NCBI RefSeq assembly: GCF_008831285.2
Contig: NC_045150.1
Location: 9,808,001 to 9,872,000, forward strand
DNA: 64,000 nt
Origin: Nymphaea colorata
Lineage: Eukaryota; Streptophyta; Magnoliopsida; Nymphaeales; Nymphaeaceae
Direction of reading: 5' to 3'
In this document: positions 24,801-37,485 of the stretch, piece by piece
Position numbering within the stretch: the stretch's first letter is position 1
Layout of the letters: every line of letters starts with the position of its first letter
Position numbers and translations under genes: made by a program
Notes under the pieces: generated by a model
Database searches by the model: none
Seen by the model: only the letters and a program-made list of their open reading frames with translations
Told to the model about the DNA's origin: nothing

Positions 24801-26058
24801 AGCTAATCTATTGTGAATTTCCTGTATGAACTGTAAAAACAGAATAAGAATTGCTAACAAAACCCAATCAAACTCCCATGCCTACCCTTTCCGCAAATAA
24901 GCTTTAGCCATTGAAGGATCCAATTCAATCGCCCTGTTTGCATCAGCAACAGCCTCTGTACAATAATCTTTGTCAATTAGTACAATGATGATACTACCAA
25001 AAGAAGATCAGCCATCAATTCACCTACTCAAAGAAAGTTTTAAGCTCATAACATCCATAACCATTCTGGGAAACTAAGAACATAGCAAAAACCAAGACAA
25101 AATGAAAAAGGAAATACGAAAAATTATTGCAATTTTCGCTACGTAACAAGCACAAGAAGGTCAGCTACCCCTTATGCTCCTTACGTAGTGGGCTAATGAA
25201 ATTGCGTAGACGAGAAACCTCGTAAATCTCAATCGAACCCATTCACCAAAACGGAGTCTTCCGAAACAAATGACGGATGAAGCCAACAACCAGCTCCAGC
25301 CAAAAGAGAACTTCTTCCCGATCCCTTGAGCATCATTGGACCCACAAACAGAAGGAAAGCATAACGCAGGCATAATATCAAATAGCAATGCACCCAGCCA
25401 AACTAACTAATAGTATGTTCCCCAAGTATCACGTTATCAACTCAAAAGAAAAAGACATCTGTCCATCCTTTTGTTAATTAATGGAGGACAGACCAATTTA
25501 TGGAAACCAAAAGCTTTTTTTTCAGCATACAACTCTCATAGGCTTCTCCTACCCCTCTAGGAAAAACCAACCAACATGGCCTTCTCGAGAAAATTTGACA
25601 GCAAACACATGAAATCTGTTGACATTCCTACTGGTTAGATTCACTTGAAAAGTGCATGAACAAAGAACTGAGTTATACGCCTCCATTCAACAGCAGCAAC
25701 AAGACCATGAACTACACCCCTATCAAGCAGATCTCGCCAAAAATAGAAAAATAGATGCAGAACAACACGGTAACAGCAACAAGGAGTCCATAAACATCCC
25801 ATTACCGGAACCCTAGATTACAAGATAACGCAACCCCAGAATTCCATCCAAACAACCAACAAAGCGCACCGAACCGCAGGGGTTGGGCAGGGGGAAACCT
25901 GTGTATCTCTTGAGCTTGATATTGGCTTGTGCTCGATTGGCGAAGAAGTCCGCGTTGGTCGGGTCCATGTCGATGGCCTGCGAGTAGAGATCGCAAGCTA
26001 GTTCGAAGTTATCGTCTACGAAGGCCCCAGCGGCTTTCTTCTCCAACTCGTCGGCCAT
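18804..26058 (-). CDS. SGT1: SGT1, co-chaperone with TPR, CS and SGS domains
   Basis: Ten exons on the minus strand: 26058-25899, 24955-24886, 22030-21906, 21615-21447, 21044-20948, 20843-20778, 19782-19641, 19391-19306, 19195-19091 and 18911-18804. Every junction is GT-AG and the phases join without a break to 375 codons plus TAG, the usual plant SGT1 length. Residues 1-115 form three TPRs ([38 protein letters not shown]). Residues 119-174 are a variable linker. Residues 175-265 are the CS domain ([46 protein letters not shown]). Residues 285-375 are the SGS domain ([47 protein letters not shown]). In plants SGT1 binds HSP90 through CS and RAR1 through CS/SGS, stabilises NLR immune receptors, and contacts SKP1 for SCF ubiquitin ligases, in cytosol and nucleus. 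Intron 2 is 2.86 kb; the others are shorter. Confidence 0.96.
22031..24885. other. long intron 2 of SGT1
   Basis: This 2.86-kb intron holds no gene. Around 22860-23015 it has a block of CATGG/GGTC words ending in a perfect hairpin (TGGACTTGG at 22987-22995 against CCAAGTCCA at 23006-23014). A phrase with TATCTTCTATTTCAA occurs twice near 23584 and 23686. The rest is very AT-rich. It looks like old repeat DNA inserted into the intron. Confidence 0.5.
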
Positions 26059-26613
26059 GAATTCTCCACACCTGCGTTCTCCGACACTCCCCACAACTCT
26101 GTGATCCTTTCCCCCTTCCCCGCCCTCTCTGTTTCGCAAGTCAAGCAGACGCGAATTGACGAAGACGGCAGCTTCAGCTGCGGCATTTTATGGAATCGTA
26201 TTCTCCCGCGCATCCTTGTCTATACCTGAAATTACTTTGGTGTCCTCTTCCTGGAGACCGAAGCTTGCTGTCTGCAGATCTCAACGGCGTTCCAACTCGG
26301 ACACCGTCACCGTTAGAGGTCGGTGAGTTTCAGAAACGGTTCGGACTTTCCAAATTCTGGATTCTTCATTTACTTTACGAGGTTAGAAGGCTGACCGCTA
26401 GCAGGAAAATAAAATGTTTGGCAATTTTTATTTGGGTCCTCAATTTTGTATGATCTCCAAAAGGGGCTTACATTTCCAAATTTTCTAATACGAAGTTCAT
26501 TTAGCATGAAGAGATGGAGAAGGCATCGGGTGTTTTTAGCCATCCGTCCTAATAAAACTTGAGCCCAAACTAAGTTTGGCTTTTGCCCGGACCTTGTCCA
26601 ATAAGGGGAGTTT
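26059..26613. other. SGT1 upstream region
   Basis: This stretch holds the SGT1 promoter and 5' leader. No clear TATA box is seen. A plus-strand frame from 26190 to 26453 points away from SGT1 but matches no family, so I do not call a gene or a bidirectional promoter. Confidence 0.4.
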
Positions 26614-26902
26614 AGGAGCAGGAAAAATTATTTCAGGATAAAAAGTTTCATGTCTCACGGCTAAAAAGTTTTATGTCTCACGGCTAAGAGAATATGTGTG
26701 AATATGGAGCGATGTAAGCTTATTGTTTTTTGTTATGAGAGATAGGGGCGGAGGGAGGGGGGCCACCTACGCTTTAGGAGTAGGAAAAATTATTTCAGGA
26801 TAAAAAGTTTCATGTCTCATGGCTGGGAAAATATGTGTGAATGTGGAGCGATGTAAGCTTATTGTTTTTTGCAGATAGGGGCGGAGGGAGGGAGGGCCGC
26901 CT
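26614..26902. repeat. imperfect tandem duplication, about 160-bp period
   Basis: The block from 26614 (AGGAGCAGGAAAAATTATTT...) recurs from 26775 with few changes, including GGAGCGATGTAAGCTTATTG in both. The first copy has an extra internal 23-bp repeat (AAAAGTTTTATGTCTCACGG). Both copies end in a GATAGGGGCGGAGGGAGG word, which in the second copy is the left end of the element at 26876. Confidence 0.85.
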
Positions 26903-27049
26903 ACGCCATGGCTTCACCCTGGCCAATGAAAAAAATAAAATTTTTTAATTGCGTTATGTATTTTTTGGATTTAAATTCAATTTGACCCTACCCGGATGCA
27001 GAGGTTGGACTGTCGGTCCGCCCTTCAAGAAAATCCTGGCTCCGCCCTA
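26876..27049. mobile_element. possible small MITE with GGGGCGGAG termini
   Basis: The 174-bp segment starts TAGGGGCGGAG and ends CTCCGCCCTA, an imperfect inverted repeat of about 10 bp. I could not find a matching target duplication. A related pair of ends is seen at 55927-56157. The interior shows no coding capacity. Confidence 0.4.
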
Positions 27050-29240
27050 TGAAATGTTCTTTATTATTTTTTATTATTTTGTGAATTATGAAATATCACA
27101 AACTTTACTGCTTATTATTACATGTTACTTTGTCACAGTTGATAAAAAAAAAAGTCAACCATAGAGTCCTCACATGCTTACATTTTTCATCTATTTATAT
27201 AAAATGCATTATAGAAATTATGATTTAACTCAACTGAGTCACCAAGTCAACTTTCTGCCCCCCCATGACTCAGCCTTCAACCGATCCGAATCTACCAACC
27301 AGGCCGTCCTCTTTACCTTGCCAGTGCCACCCAATAGTCTTGGTGGACAGTGTCCTCGTGACTTTGGATACTCATAATCATTCAGGAACATATGTCATTG
27401 GATTTCTCACTCGAGTTTGAATAGATAAATCTTTTTACAGCATACCAACTGAATGAGTAGACAAATATTTAGATGGTTGGAAGATTTTACCTTTATTATA
27501 TATATATATATATAAAAGGTCAGTTTAAACGATGATAAATGGAAAGCCGTAAGTGGGATTCCATATCCTGGCTTAGATCGAGTGTGCTACCGGTTCTTAT
27601 CAAGTCCGGCTCGGCTTTAATTTAACGTTACGGCGTAGAGGGACATGAATGTCATTGTGTATAAACAAAAGGTGGCGCTGTCGGAGGCTTTCTAGAGCCT
27701 TCTGTTGACGCATGTTATAAATGCCCGGAGGCGGCTATTCAGAGTTAACAAATTACAGAAGGACCCTTTATTTTATACCCGTTTTAAGAAACGCCGATAG
27801 TTTTTCTAGTATTACCATTCGTGCGTATTTTCCCGTTTGGAAGAACGATTTCGATGTTACGCTGCTATCATAGGAAAAAAGTATTGGGCCATCATGGTTA
27901 TTTTCATGAGCTTTTTTTTTTTTTTTACTCATTCCATTTTTGGGTTCTTCCATTTAGTTGGCCCACAACATATATGGTCCCTTGTTATAGACAATGACAT
28001 AATTCTATACTTACATGGGTTGGTGTATGTTCGACAAATATATGAGTAATCCAAGTTAATTCAGAAATGGGCAAAAAAGTGGCCAAACTAATAACTTTTA
28101 AGTGGTAGTACTTTTTGAGGTTTACAATACAATGCAGACTTCAAGACCTTTTATGATTCAGGTTGTATGTAGGTTTTAAGACCCGTTTATGATCTAGAAA
28201 AGTAACACACTGGGTAGTGACAATAACTACAAGTTTCGTAATACATACCCCTTTGGAGTGTGTCGCCTTAGTTACATTACATCGCTCTACACACCATGAA
28301 CCTAAAAGTATGTTGGGAACCTGATTTAGACATAAAATTTGCTCCCATATGGACCATATATGTTTCTCTTGGTAGGTTGTTAATAATTTCTGTCATTGTT
28401 ACTTGTCTCGTATTATTTATGGTTACTCATTTCCCCTTTTTTGTAATTATTAGTCTCTTACGTTCTCCATGTCTTGGCACGTGTGGCTATTTATGTACAG
28501 ACGAACCATTTTTATAGGTAAATCAAACAATTATAAACGGCATTTTTAAAACATGAACATTACGGGGAAGGAAGTTTATAGCTCCGTTAAATATCCTAAA
28601 AATGTTTGGCCGATCATTTTTACGGAATGTTATGTCCAACACCTTTTACCAGACGACTACGCCCAACTTTTTCCACTCAAAATGGTTGTGTGCATGATAT
28701 CAAGGAAACGAGGTGCATTTCTGTAAATAGCAAGAAATCTAAATGGTTTTCTGAAATTTAGTCTAGCTGTTTTATATAAAATTGGAAAACAAAGGCACCA
28801 CACCCATCTTAGCTTGGAGTAGAATTTAATACGAAATATAAAAAAAAGATTCTAGTGGCTTTTGCAAGTTGGAGCTATTGATTGGTATTAAGGGAATTAA
28901 TAACAACGTTACGTTCGGTCGAAGTCCACCCACATTGACCATTGATTTTTGCCGAGGCCGAGCACATGTGAGCTCGTGTGGGCAACTGCCCACATGTCCC
29001 TATAAAACATAAACCTCCTTCCAGTCATATGAGGTGCATCCTTTATTGGACTCAGGTCCATAGCTTGGTGTTTCGATTGTTGGGTCAACAGGGTTTGACC
29101 CATTGTTTGAAGAAAGCCGAATCTTCCACATCTTTTATGATACATGATATGTTTTCGTGTTTCAAAGTGGAGACTGATCACAAGCCAACCCCTATTTGAT
29201 TCCGTTGTACCAATTCACTTGAATATAAATATTGACTAAG
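27050..29240. other. intergenic DNA, nothing recognised
   Basis: No gene is seen. A short (TA)n run lies at 27498-27514. The word GTGTGGGCAACTGCCCACAT at 28976-28995 is shared with 55.95 and 58.63 kb. Confidence 0.4.
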
Positions 29241-29395
29241 GCAATAGAGTCATTTTGAATCATTGAATTATTTAGCAGTTTGACCAATTCTCCGTTTGTT
29301 TTTCTTTTGGCCACCAAAGGGCAAGAGAGTCATTTTAATTCATTTAATGACTTAGCAATTTGACCAAGTCTCCATTTGTTTTCTTTTGGCCCCAT
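29241..29395. repeat. 80-bp tandem duplication
   Basis: Two adjacent units start at 29241 (GCAATAGAGTCATTTTGAAT) and 29321 (GCAAGAGAGTCATTTTAATT) and run in parallel to TTTTCTTTTGGCC in both. They match at roughly four bases in five. Confidence 0.8.
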
Positions 29396-30559
29396 AACGA
29401 ATGAAATTGAATGATTGTGGGCCTCCTCATCCGAGACCACCCAGTACAAACACGAGACCCACTCTTATTTAACAATTGGGTGAATGCCCGAAACTGTATC
29501 AGGTGCTCTTGTCTTCCCTAACCCACATTGGTTCGTAAATATTCTTACTGCAATTGCCAGCAACACCTCTGGAGAATGCCATGGAGCGTCTTCGGTCTTG
29601 TTTGAATGGGATATGTGCATGAGATGAAGTATCTTTGAAGACATTTTCTTCGACCGTTCAAACACAACCTTCATACGAGCATTGGGAACAGTTTTCGCTG
29701 GAAAAATGTTGAAGATGTGCTTGGGAGGAGGAGTCATTCGCAAATTAATTTGATCTCCGATCCAAGATGCGAGATGATTTGAGATCACTTGGGGATCTCA
29801 GATCCAAAGATTTTAGGTCCGATCTCCATCATCCAGTTTGAAATATGAGGTTTTAACCGTATGATGAGGATCTCAAATAGTTATTTTTAAGTAACGGTAA
29901 AATCAAGTGTTTGTTTACTTTACGGGCTTCACGTAAGATAGATTAAAGATCAACATCAAATTTGAGATTTGAAACTTTCAAACACACCCTTAGGTCCTGA
30001 TATATAGAAAATCCACTATTTGTTTACTTCTTTATATCATATAAAATCGATTCAATATCAATATCTATTTTCACATCCAAGACCATCACACCCATGATGC
30101 TTCCACTTTGAAGTCGGACTCTTTTTTTTTTTTTTTTCCGAATCTTGTGTCCGAACAAGAAGATATTTTTGTTTTGCAGATCACATGAGCTTGCAAAACC
30201 TGCACCGAAACTGGTATTATTTGAAGTTGGATGTAACCCAACAGATCTACTATACAAACAACCAAAGCATAGCTCAGAACAAGACAACATAGGAGTTACT
30301 ATTAAAATAATTTCCTTGTTTAAAAAGTTCGTGGTCCTAAAAATTTTAATCCACACCGAGGCAAGAAAGCGTTAGCTGCAATGAAACCGCACCAGGGTCC
30401 AAAAGCTAGTCACGTATGCAAGAGTGGCTCGAACATTAGTCGGACCTACTTCTCTTTACCAAAACCTGAGCTCGAGTAGAGCCCAATCCATTGACTCTAT
30501 CCTGTTACTCGTCCCCAGCTGGTAGTCTGGCACTTTTTAAAGAAAAAAAAAGATGGTAC

Positions 30560-30562
<3 letters not shown>
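29396..30562. other. intergenic DNA, nothing recognised
   Basis: No gene is seen. A poly(T) run lies at about 30123-30137. The minus-strand open frame at 29465-29788 matches no family. Confidence 0.4.

Positions 30563-30651
<89 letters not shown>
30563..30651. repeat. (AT)n microsatellite
   Basis: This is about 89 bp of uninterrupted AT repeat. Open frames through it read YIYIYI and are artefacts. Confidence 0.95.
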
Positions 30652-30655
<4 letters not shown>

Positions 30656-33600
30656 TTCAGGTTGGCACGATGGGTGGCCTTCAAGTTTATCACCCGACCA
30701 AACTGAAACCATTAGATGCTCAATCGTGGTGACCGACTCCGTGAAACAGTTGCTTTTTTGAATTGATTTCTATTTCCATGTTCAATATTTTATGTATATA
30801 ATAGACCAGCGAGTATTCCGTACAGTGTTTATGGAATATTTAAAGTAAGAAACCAAGAAATTTATATACTTATCATGAGGTGTCTGATACGTGATTGATG
30901 TAGTTAACAGAAATTTTCAAAATAAAAGTGCTGAAGTCATTCACATAATTTTTTCTTTTTGAAAGATAGCTTTATCCACAATCAAGTTGATGAAAATCCA
31001 TGTGAATAGCCCATAGATTCTAGGAACCCTATGTCAGATCTCTTATCTCGATGCACAGCTGTGGTAGACAAAAAATCAGCTGCAAACTTCTTCAACATAG
31101 CTTGAGCTTTTTGAGTTAAAAGAATTTTTAAGGTAGATAAACGATCTTATTTTTTTTATTTTTTTATTTAAGGATGAGTTATTTATTTTACCGTTCTTAA
31201 AAGAGGCCAGTGTGTCTTTATTGGGTTTACATAGCATGACTTTTTACGGTTCACAAATAGCACTGAAACATGACAGTAATCATTCAAAGATTCAAATACG
31301 AGTTCTTATAACACTACTGAATGATTTAAAAAGTTATTATGATCCTATGAATTGGTATAAATCCACCTAACATTCGAAATTCAAAAGCCAAAAATAGGAT
31401 AAAAATTGGTTGTGAAAAATATTTTGCCATGATTTTTATTATTGTTTTTCTTGATATTGATATTGAAGATAAGGGAATAATGATATGCCCATCACGACAC
31501 AGGAGGCCACGCCATGGCCGCATTTTTCCAGTCCACTTGTTCGGCATCCGTTCCATCAAGGAATCGACAGAAAGGAATGCAAGGACGTAAGTACTTCCAA
31601 GTAAATCTCTCCAACCACAAAAAATTGCATTATCATATGACTTTGAAGTTTGAACTGCATCTAACGGCGGAGCCACATACAAGCTACGGAAGGCACCTGC
31701 TTTTCCTAACTTTTCGAACAAATTTAAATGAATAAATTAATGCCCCTTTCAACTATAAATTTGCGTCTGAATGCTCATCACCAAGATTTCTGGCTTCATG
31801 TATTGATGGCATCTGCTTCATGGAATCTCTGAATTGCCGTCTCAATCAGGTTGTCATCCCGCACCTGCAATTCATATGAGTTTTTGCGTTCAGTTCTAAT
31901 GGTACAAATAGCCTTCAACTCTTGTGTCATTTTCTTATTAAAGGTCATTATTGTATAGCAGTGGCAGACTTTTTACATATAAGTTTGGACGAAGGGGTAT
32001 TAATCCAAAATCTCTCATTCCTTAAGCGGCCATTTGGCATTAGGAAAATCTTGTGAGTGTACTGTTGCACAGATCCCATGAATACCAATCAAGTTAATTT
32101 ACTTGTGCTTTCTTCCTAAGAAGCAAAAGGTAAACATTTAGGGAAGAACTGGTGTGAACCTCTCATGTCTTGTGTTGATTGTTTCGGTGAAATTCTTTGT
32201 GGATTCATCCCTACCTATCTCATAGGAAATACATACATTAAAAGGGCTTATATTTCATATGTGCGTTATTGCTAGTGTTTGCTTCTTAGAAAGGGGAAGA
32301 CAATTTTTGCTCAGATTTCAACCCATAACCTTGTGAAATTAAAAGGTTGTTTGGCCATGGTAACACATTGTTAATGTCCCTTGGATTTGCGGAACGCTTG
32401 TTACAATGTCCTGTCAACTTGCCCCCACTTCTAAGATGGGTTTATAAGACAGTAACAAGTGTTATATTTGCCAAACGACCCCTAACTTACCGAATAGCGT
32501 ATGAGATGAAGTTTAAATGTGATCCATGTTATCTACTTGTTGAGTGAATGGTTTCCATATGCCTCACACCGAAAAAGTTTCCTAGAATACTGCACAGGAG
32601 TTTTTTTAGGAAACCCTAACATCAGATCAGCTACGTAAAGAATATAGCAAACCCGAACACAAATTATACCCTACATTTTTTGAGTCATAAGTCTCCTTCA
32701 GCTTTAGGGAAGATATCCTTAAGAGGTTGAAGCCCATTCTCTTTTTTGCCTGACCCCGGGGTCAAGAGTTGCTTCAGGACCAGGGTGAGAGTAGAAACTT
32801 TCATTCATCTTGATTTTGCACAAATGATAACCCGTTTCGAAAGATTTAGATAAGTGTCTACTGCCCAATGTAGTGAACCTATATGATTTGACTTTGAGGC
32901 TACATTTTTAGTAACTACAAAGCGTTGGACTAAGATATGTTTCTATAACTTGACTACCTATGCTTCAAAATTTGTGGACCAAACGTAAAAACCATGGCAG
33001 TACCCTCATTGCAATGAACTTCTGCTGTGATTTTACATTTTGAAAAGTGAATGACGTATACTTTCAGCTGCCATCATTGGTTGAAATAAATATGGACCAG
33101 TCTTTGGCAGAAATACTCCAATCAATTTCACCATCTATCTTGAGATCCATCCTTATTTGTGGATAGAACCGAATAAGAAAAAGAATTGTTCCAACCTATG
33201 GCTCTCTTTGAATTTTTAAACTTTTGTTGCGTACCATATATTTTGCATCACGGTATTAAATCTAACTTTTGGTGTAAGAAAGACGTGCACGGTCGCATAC
33301 AACACCGGCTATCTGCAAGTGAACCCTATGGTTGAGGTGCTTCAATGGCAGAGCCATCATTTGACCAAACTTCACTCATAAGAAAATCACATTTTGTAAT
33401 ATAGGACTCCTAGCTGAAAGAGAAAAGCCTACAACCGAGAAAATGTCTTTTGGGTGGGCAAGAGGCTAATAATTTATTGTTTGAAAAAACATGAATACTG
33501 TCTCATTCCTCAGTTCTCAATTGTATTAGGACTAATATGTACACCTGCCAACTAAAGTGTCGTGATCTCACTCATTTATGGTTCAAGTAAGCAGCACCCA

Positions 33601-35659
33601 CGAAAATCAAACACACAACGTGTCTTCAATGTGCTTATTTGTCTGACTAGCTATGCTACATCACTCCCTTGAGAAGATGTCTAGTTCACAAAAATATAAG
33701 TTAACTTGTTTGGATAAAAGTCAAAAATTTAAAGCAAGCCATGGAAATATGCGTAGTTTTTCAACAGACCTCCTGATCTAGTATTAAAATGGAAAAATGA
33801 CTTTCTAATTTGAATTTTAAAGGAAACAGCTCTTCAAGCCTTCTTGTCTTATCAAATGAACTCATAAAAAAAAAAACTGAAGATAAGCACATTCTCTTCG
33901 CTTTGGCTTTGTTTTAGTCATGGCATTTTTTTGAAGCACACTCGCTTGGCTTTGGCTTTCAATATCCAAACAAACCACTATCAAGTGAATGCCATTTTTT
34001 TTTGAGAGAGTCAAAGGCTCAAAGCACTCTTAGAATATGGCATTAACTCATCTAAAAAGTGCCCACAAAGCACTCGCAAAGAGAAGCATTAATGTCTTAT
34101 GAGCTAAGCCCAAGAAACCCATGCAAAATTTCATAATATAGTATAAGAATGCCATCACCTCTCTCCCTTCTGGTTCTGGAAATTCTTTGGCCGTGCTTTC
34201 ATCTTGTCTCAAAATTATGTATGTTTGAGTGAATAGTACACCTGCTTTTCTGTTCCTGTTCAAATTGCTGTTGAAAGAATATTTAAAACAAAATTTAAAC
34301 ACCGCTAATGCATTTATAAAAACTGATTTAAGATAAAACATGCTTTAATTTATGTTGTTTTTATCAAAACTGTTGATTATACTGCTTTCAAAAAATTGTC
34401 GTCATTGGAGCCGAGCCGTTTTTTCTTTTTTGTTATAATGGGAACATTATTAAGCTAAAAAAACAATTAAATGGAATATGTGTTTCTTTATAAGATTATA
34501 TTACAGAAGGAACTCTCTAATGATCGTTTCAGAGGGAAAAAGATGCCGTATGAGGAAAATACCATTCAAATCAAACATTTCGGAAAAAGAAAACGACCAG
34601 ACAACAGGAGAAAGGATAAATATCAGCGAATGAATGGCACGCATCGCCACCATCCGCTGTGTACCTGGATCAGAAAGAAAAAGGGTTCCACGGAATCTAC
34701 CGGCATTAGAAAAATTCAAAAAGAAAAAAAGACAAGACAATGAGATTGATCGTTTCAGTTGTCTCGTATGCACATAACACCACAGGGACCCTTCAAAGGA
34801 TAAATGATCAGAAACCGATGCAAAACCACAGAGACAAACCAATATTAACGGGAACGATCCGTCAAAGCAACAAGTTAAAGATCGAGAGGAAAACGAACAA
34901 CAATCGATCAGCAAGCGGAGGACCGGGATCGAGATCAATCGGAAGAAAAACGCAAGGGTTTTCTTTTTCCTTGGCGCGAAGAAAATTTGTGCCTTCCAAC
35001 ATCTTGGCTCCCATGAGGAGGACTTCAAGCTTGCGATCGGCATTTGGGACGGGAAAGAATCCGACCGAGGAGGACTTGGTCGGCGGCAGCTACACGGAAC
35101 TCGATGGATCCCGGCGTTTGCTAGCCGGGAACTGTACCCAGATCAGATCTGATTCGCCCAGTCAAACGGGTCGGGTCAGCATGTAAGTTCGGGTATTGGT
35201 GGTTCAAACTTTTTTTCTTGATCTGATCCAATTGTTCGAATCTTGGGTTTCGGATCTTGGTGGATCCAATTACCGTCTCTGAGTCAGTACTGTGTGTACT
35301 GATACTGAAGCCGCATCGTTTTTCTAAACAATCCGATATATCGAGTCATATAGGCAAATGGGTTTCAGCATTTAGAAGTGATTTTAAAAGATTGTTATAT
35401 TAAATGTATGAATAAATACACAAAAAGCCCTTTAATATTTAGGCCAGCCTAACTTTTAAAAGTTAACAAATATACACTCAATTTTCGGCATATGGGCTGT
35501 GAAAATGCGACACCGCCTTTGCATTCTCTAGCTGGCCCAGCTTTTTCCATGCTTCAATGGCAAAAAGAAACACCACGTGTCATGGATTTGACCCCCAGAG
35601 TTTCTAGATCCAATTGACATCGTCAGATCGGCCAAGGGCAGTGTAGAGAGAAAGTAAAC
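30652..35659. other. gene-poor intergenic DNA
   Basis: I recognise no gene in 5 kb. A word GGCGGAGCC at about 31665 resembles the ends of the small elements at 26.9 and 55.9 kb. The segment 34500-35190 is less AT-rich and is open on both strands (180 codons on the minus strand, 148 on the plus). Neither frame resembles a known family or shows a clear codon pattern. Confidence 0.4.
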
Positions 35660-36271
35660 CTATGCAAGCACCATGTTTAGATCTCCTTCCATTTCTTTTA
35701 AGATTGCATCTGCCTTCTCGTAAAATCTGCCTTTGATGTAGTAGCTAGCTATCAGATATGGGGTATATGCATCAGGAACTATCCAATTAACACTTTCACT
35801 CTTAACCGCTTGAATCAGAGCCTGAGTGATGACCTGTCTCAATGAGGAACTAGTCTTCTCCTGGAACTCCTTCACTTTTTCACTAAAACCAACTTCATAA
35901 TTTGAGATGTCAATCTCTGCATGTTCCCTGGTCAAGGCCTCAACTGTATCATCTTCCTCTTTGGCCTCACTTTTGTTACCTTCCGCATGCTTAGGAGACT
36001 TAATCCTTAAGAATGCATCCTCTTGGCCTTCTTCATCTCCCTTCGCCTTTGGCCCTGCCTTTAAAAGAAGGCGCCTTCCACCCACAAAGTATTTGGTGGA
36101 TATAAGGCGATCAGACAGTCTCTTCGGTATGGGGTTATCAACTGTAGCAAAATGAATATTTACATGCTTATTTAAGCATTGAACAGAGCCATTGCTTAAC
36201 CTGTCCCATTTAACAAAAAAATTCTTTTGAATATGGTGCTGAGTTGCTCTAGTTCTCTTAAATGCTCCCAC
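35660..36271 (-). pseudogene. orphan ORF with a C-terminal PPR-like repeat
   Basis: An uninterrupted 203-codon frame on the minus strand. The C-terminus, around residues 165-197, reads like one pentatricopeptide repeat (IVPDAYTPYLIASYYIKGRF followed by YEKADAILKEMEG). PPR proteins bind organellar RNA and normally carry many such repeats and 400 or more residues. Here only one is seen. The middle is Lys/Glu-rich and unlike PPR proteins, and no organelle-targeting leader is evident. It lies directly downstream of the decayed gag region of a minus-strand LTR element. It is most likely a gene fragment, possibly carried by the element. The alternative is chance openness of a decayed Pol region. 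Function is not known. Confidence 0.35.
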
Positions 36272-37247
36272 AGTAATTGATCACACGAGTAGCATAATCA
36301 GACTGAGAGAGTTCCTCACTTCCTCTACAAGTGGTTGTTGTAGAAAACCATCAACTGTTAAGAGGAGTCGTCTCCAAAACCCCATGGTCATCTATGCCTA
36401 ATTCCTCAAACTCACTCACTAAGCACATGACATAGCAAGTCCTTGACCCTCCCTTCTTGCATCGTGGAAACTTCGACCTAGACGAGGGTGGGTACATGGC
36501 TATGCATATCAACTGATAACGCCATGGAGGTTTTTTGGTTGGCCTTTTACACTTTCTCCTCCACACTTCATACATCTTGCTGATGCCCCATCTTTTTTAT
36601 CGAGAGCATATCCTTTAGAGCCAAGTGAACAGGACCCTTGATAAGGAAGGCTGAGGCTCCCCTCTTTGAAAGTTCTGCCGCCTCCATCGATTTCCTGTTG
36701 CATAACTGGGATTTTATGGAGTTCCTATGGAATTGTTGCATACTTGGTTGTTATGGCAGTAGTGAAACAGGCAAGCAACTCTCCATTTCTAATCCATTCT
36801 CTTCATGCTTCTTTCCCCAATTGTGAACCCCATGCCAAATTTGATATGTGCAGTCCTCTGCGTCCTATCATCCTCTCGTTGGCTCATCGACCCATCGACT
36901 AGAGCGCCTTCAGCTTCCTCCATACCATTAGAAAGCATCTGGGTGTTTCTAGGCTTTGTTTGGGTTACAGGCTTATCCTCTGCAGCATTTCCCATGGATA
37001 ACTTTAGAGACTTAAATTGCTTCTTCATCCTGGACTGTATCTGCTCAGAAACATCGTGGTCCTTGTGAAGCCACTGCAGCAGCAGTTCCTTGAGAACACG
37101 TTGCCCTGATTCATCGCCTGTAGCTTCTGGTTGAGGTCAAGCATCCTTTGCTCGATCTTATCGAAAGAATCTTCCAGTTTCACCTTCCACTGATCTATTC
37201 AACCTAAATTCTCTGCAACGTCCTTCATGAGGTTGCCTTCAGAACCT

Positions 37248-37260
37248 GGCTCTAATACCA
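37248..37260 (-). other. primer-binding site of the truncated LTR element
   Basis: The minus strand reads TGGTATTAGAGCC, one base after the proposed LTR end. It differs at one position from the common plant initiator-tRNA-Met primer site TGGTATCAGAGCC. Confidence 0.75.
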
Positions 37261-37261
37261 T

Positions 37262-37485
37262 TGTTAGCAGCCACTTGCTAACTATCTCCTCATACAAGGT
37301 AATTCCACCCAAACTCACTCACATGCACTGCCCTAACTCAGTTAGAGCAACCCCTCACCAGACGAGAAACCTAATTTCATCTAATAACCCTAATGAGCCC
37401 CCAATTCCATTATTTATAGTAATCTACTCCAGTCCAGCAGACCCGCTACAGACCCGATTCCCGATCTGAACTCTAGACAGTAACA
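37262..37485 (-). repeat. probable 5' LTR of the truncated element
   Basis: This 224-bp segment has TGTTACTGTC and GGCTGCTAACA as minus-strand ends (TG...CA) and a TATAAATA box in the middle (near 37407-37414). It is placed directly before the primer-binding site. No second copy is in the window, so the outer boundary is inferred from the terminal motif. Confidence 0.5.

Larger units (their letters stand above)
36272..37485 (-). mobile_element. 5' part of a truncated LTR retrotransposon (gag region, Ty3-like)
   Basis: On the minus strand a probable 5' LTR (37485-37262) is followed by a primer-binding site and then a decayed gag-like region. That region has a heptad-rich segment (SFDKIEQRMLDLNQKLQAMN, near 37160-37110). 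Below it are Lys/Arg-rich stretches and a Cys pair (ARCMKCGGES, near 36560). Several stops and frameshifts break it. The layout and the coiled-coil Gag start resemble plant Ty3/Gypsy elements. No reverse transcriptase or second LTR was found, so the element is truncated, with its downstream limit unclear near 36.3 kb. Confidence 0.6.

Noticed and set aside
26190-26453. Possible gene divergent from SGT1 sharing a bidirectional promoter
   Set aside because: The 87-codon frame has no recognisable domain and no TATA or splice support, so only an SGT1 promoter region is annotated.
29241-29395. CRISPR-like or satellite array
   Set aside because: Only two adjacent imperfect units exist and this is eukaryotic nuclear DNA, so it is a simple tandem duplication.
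30505-30712. YIYIYI open frames
   Set aside because: They are a direct translation of the (AT)n microsatellite.
34501-35043. 180-codon minus-strand open frame
   Set aside because: It overlaps a long plus-strand frame, has no recognisable domain, and consists mostly of Ser/Phe/Leu runs as expected from the complement of A-rich DNA.
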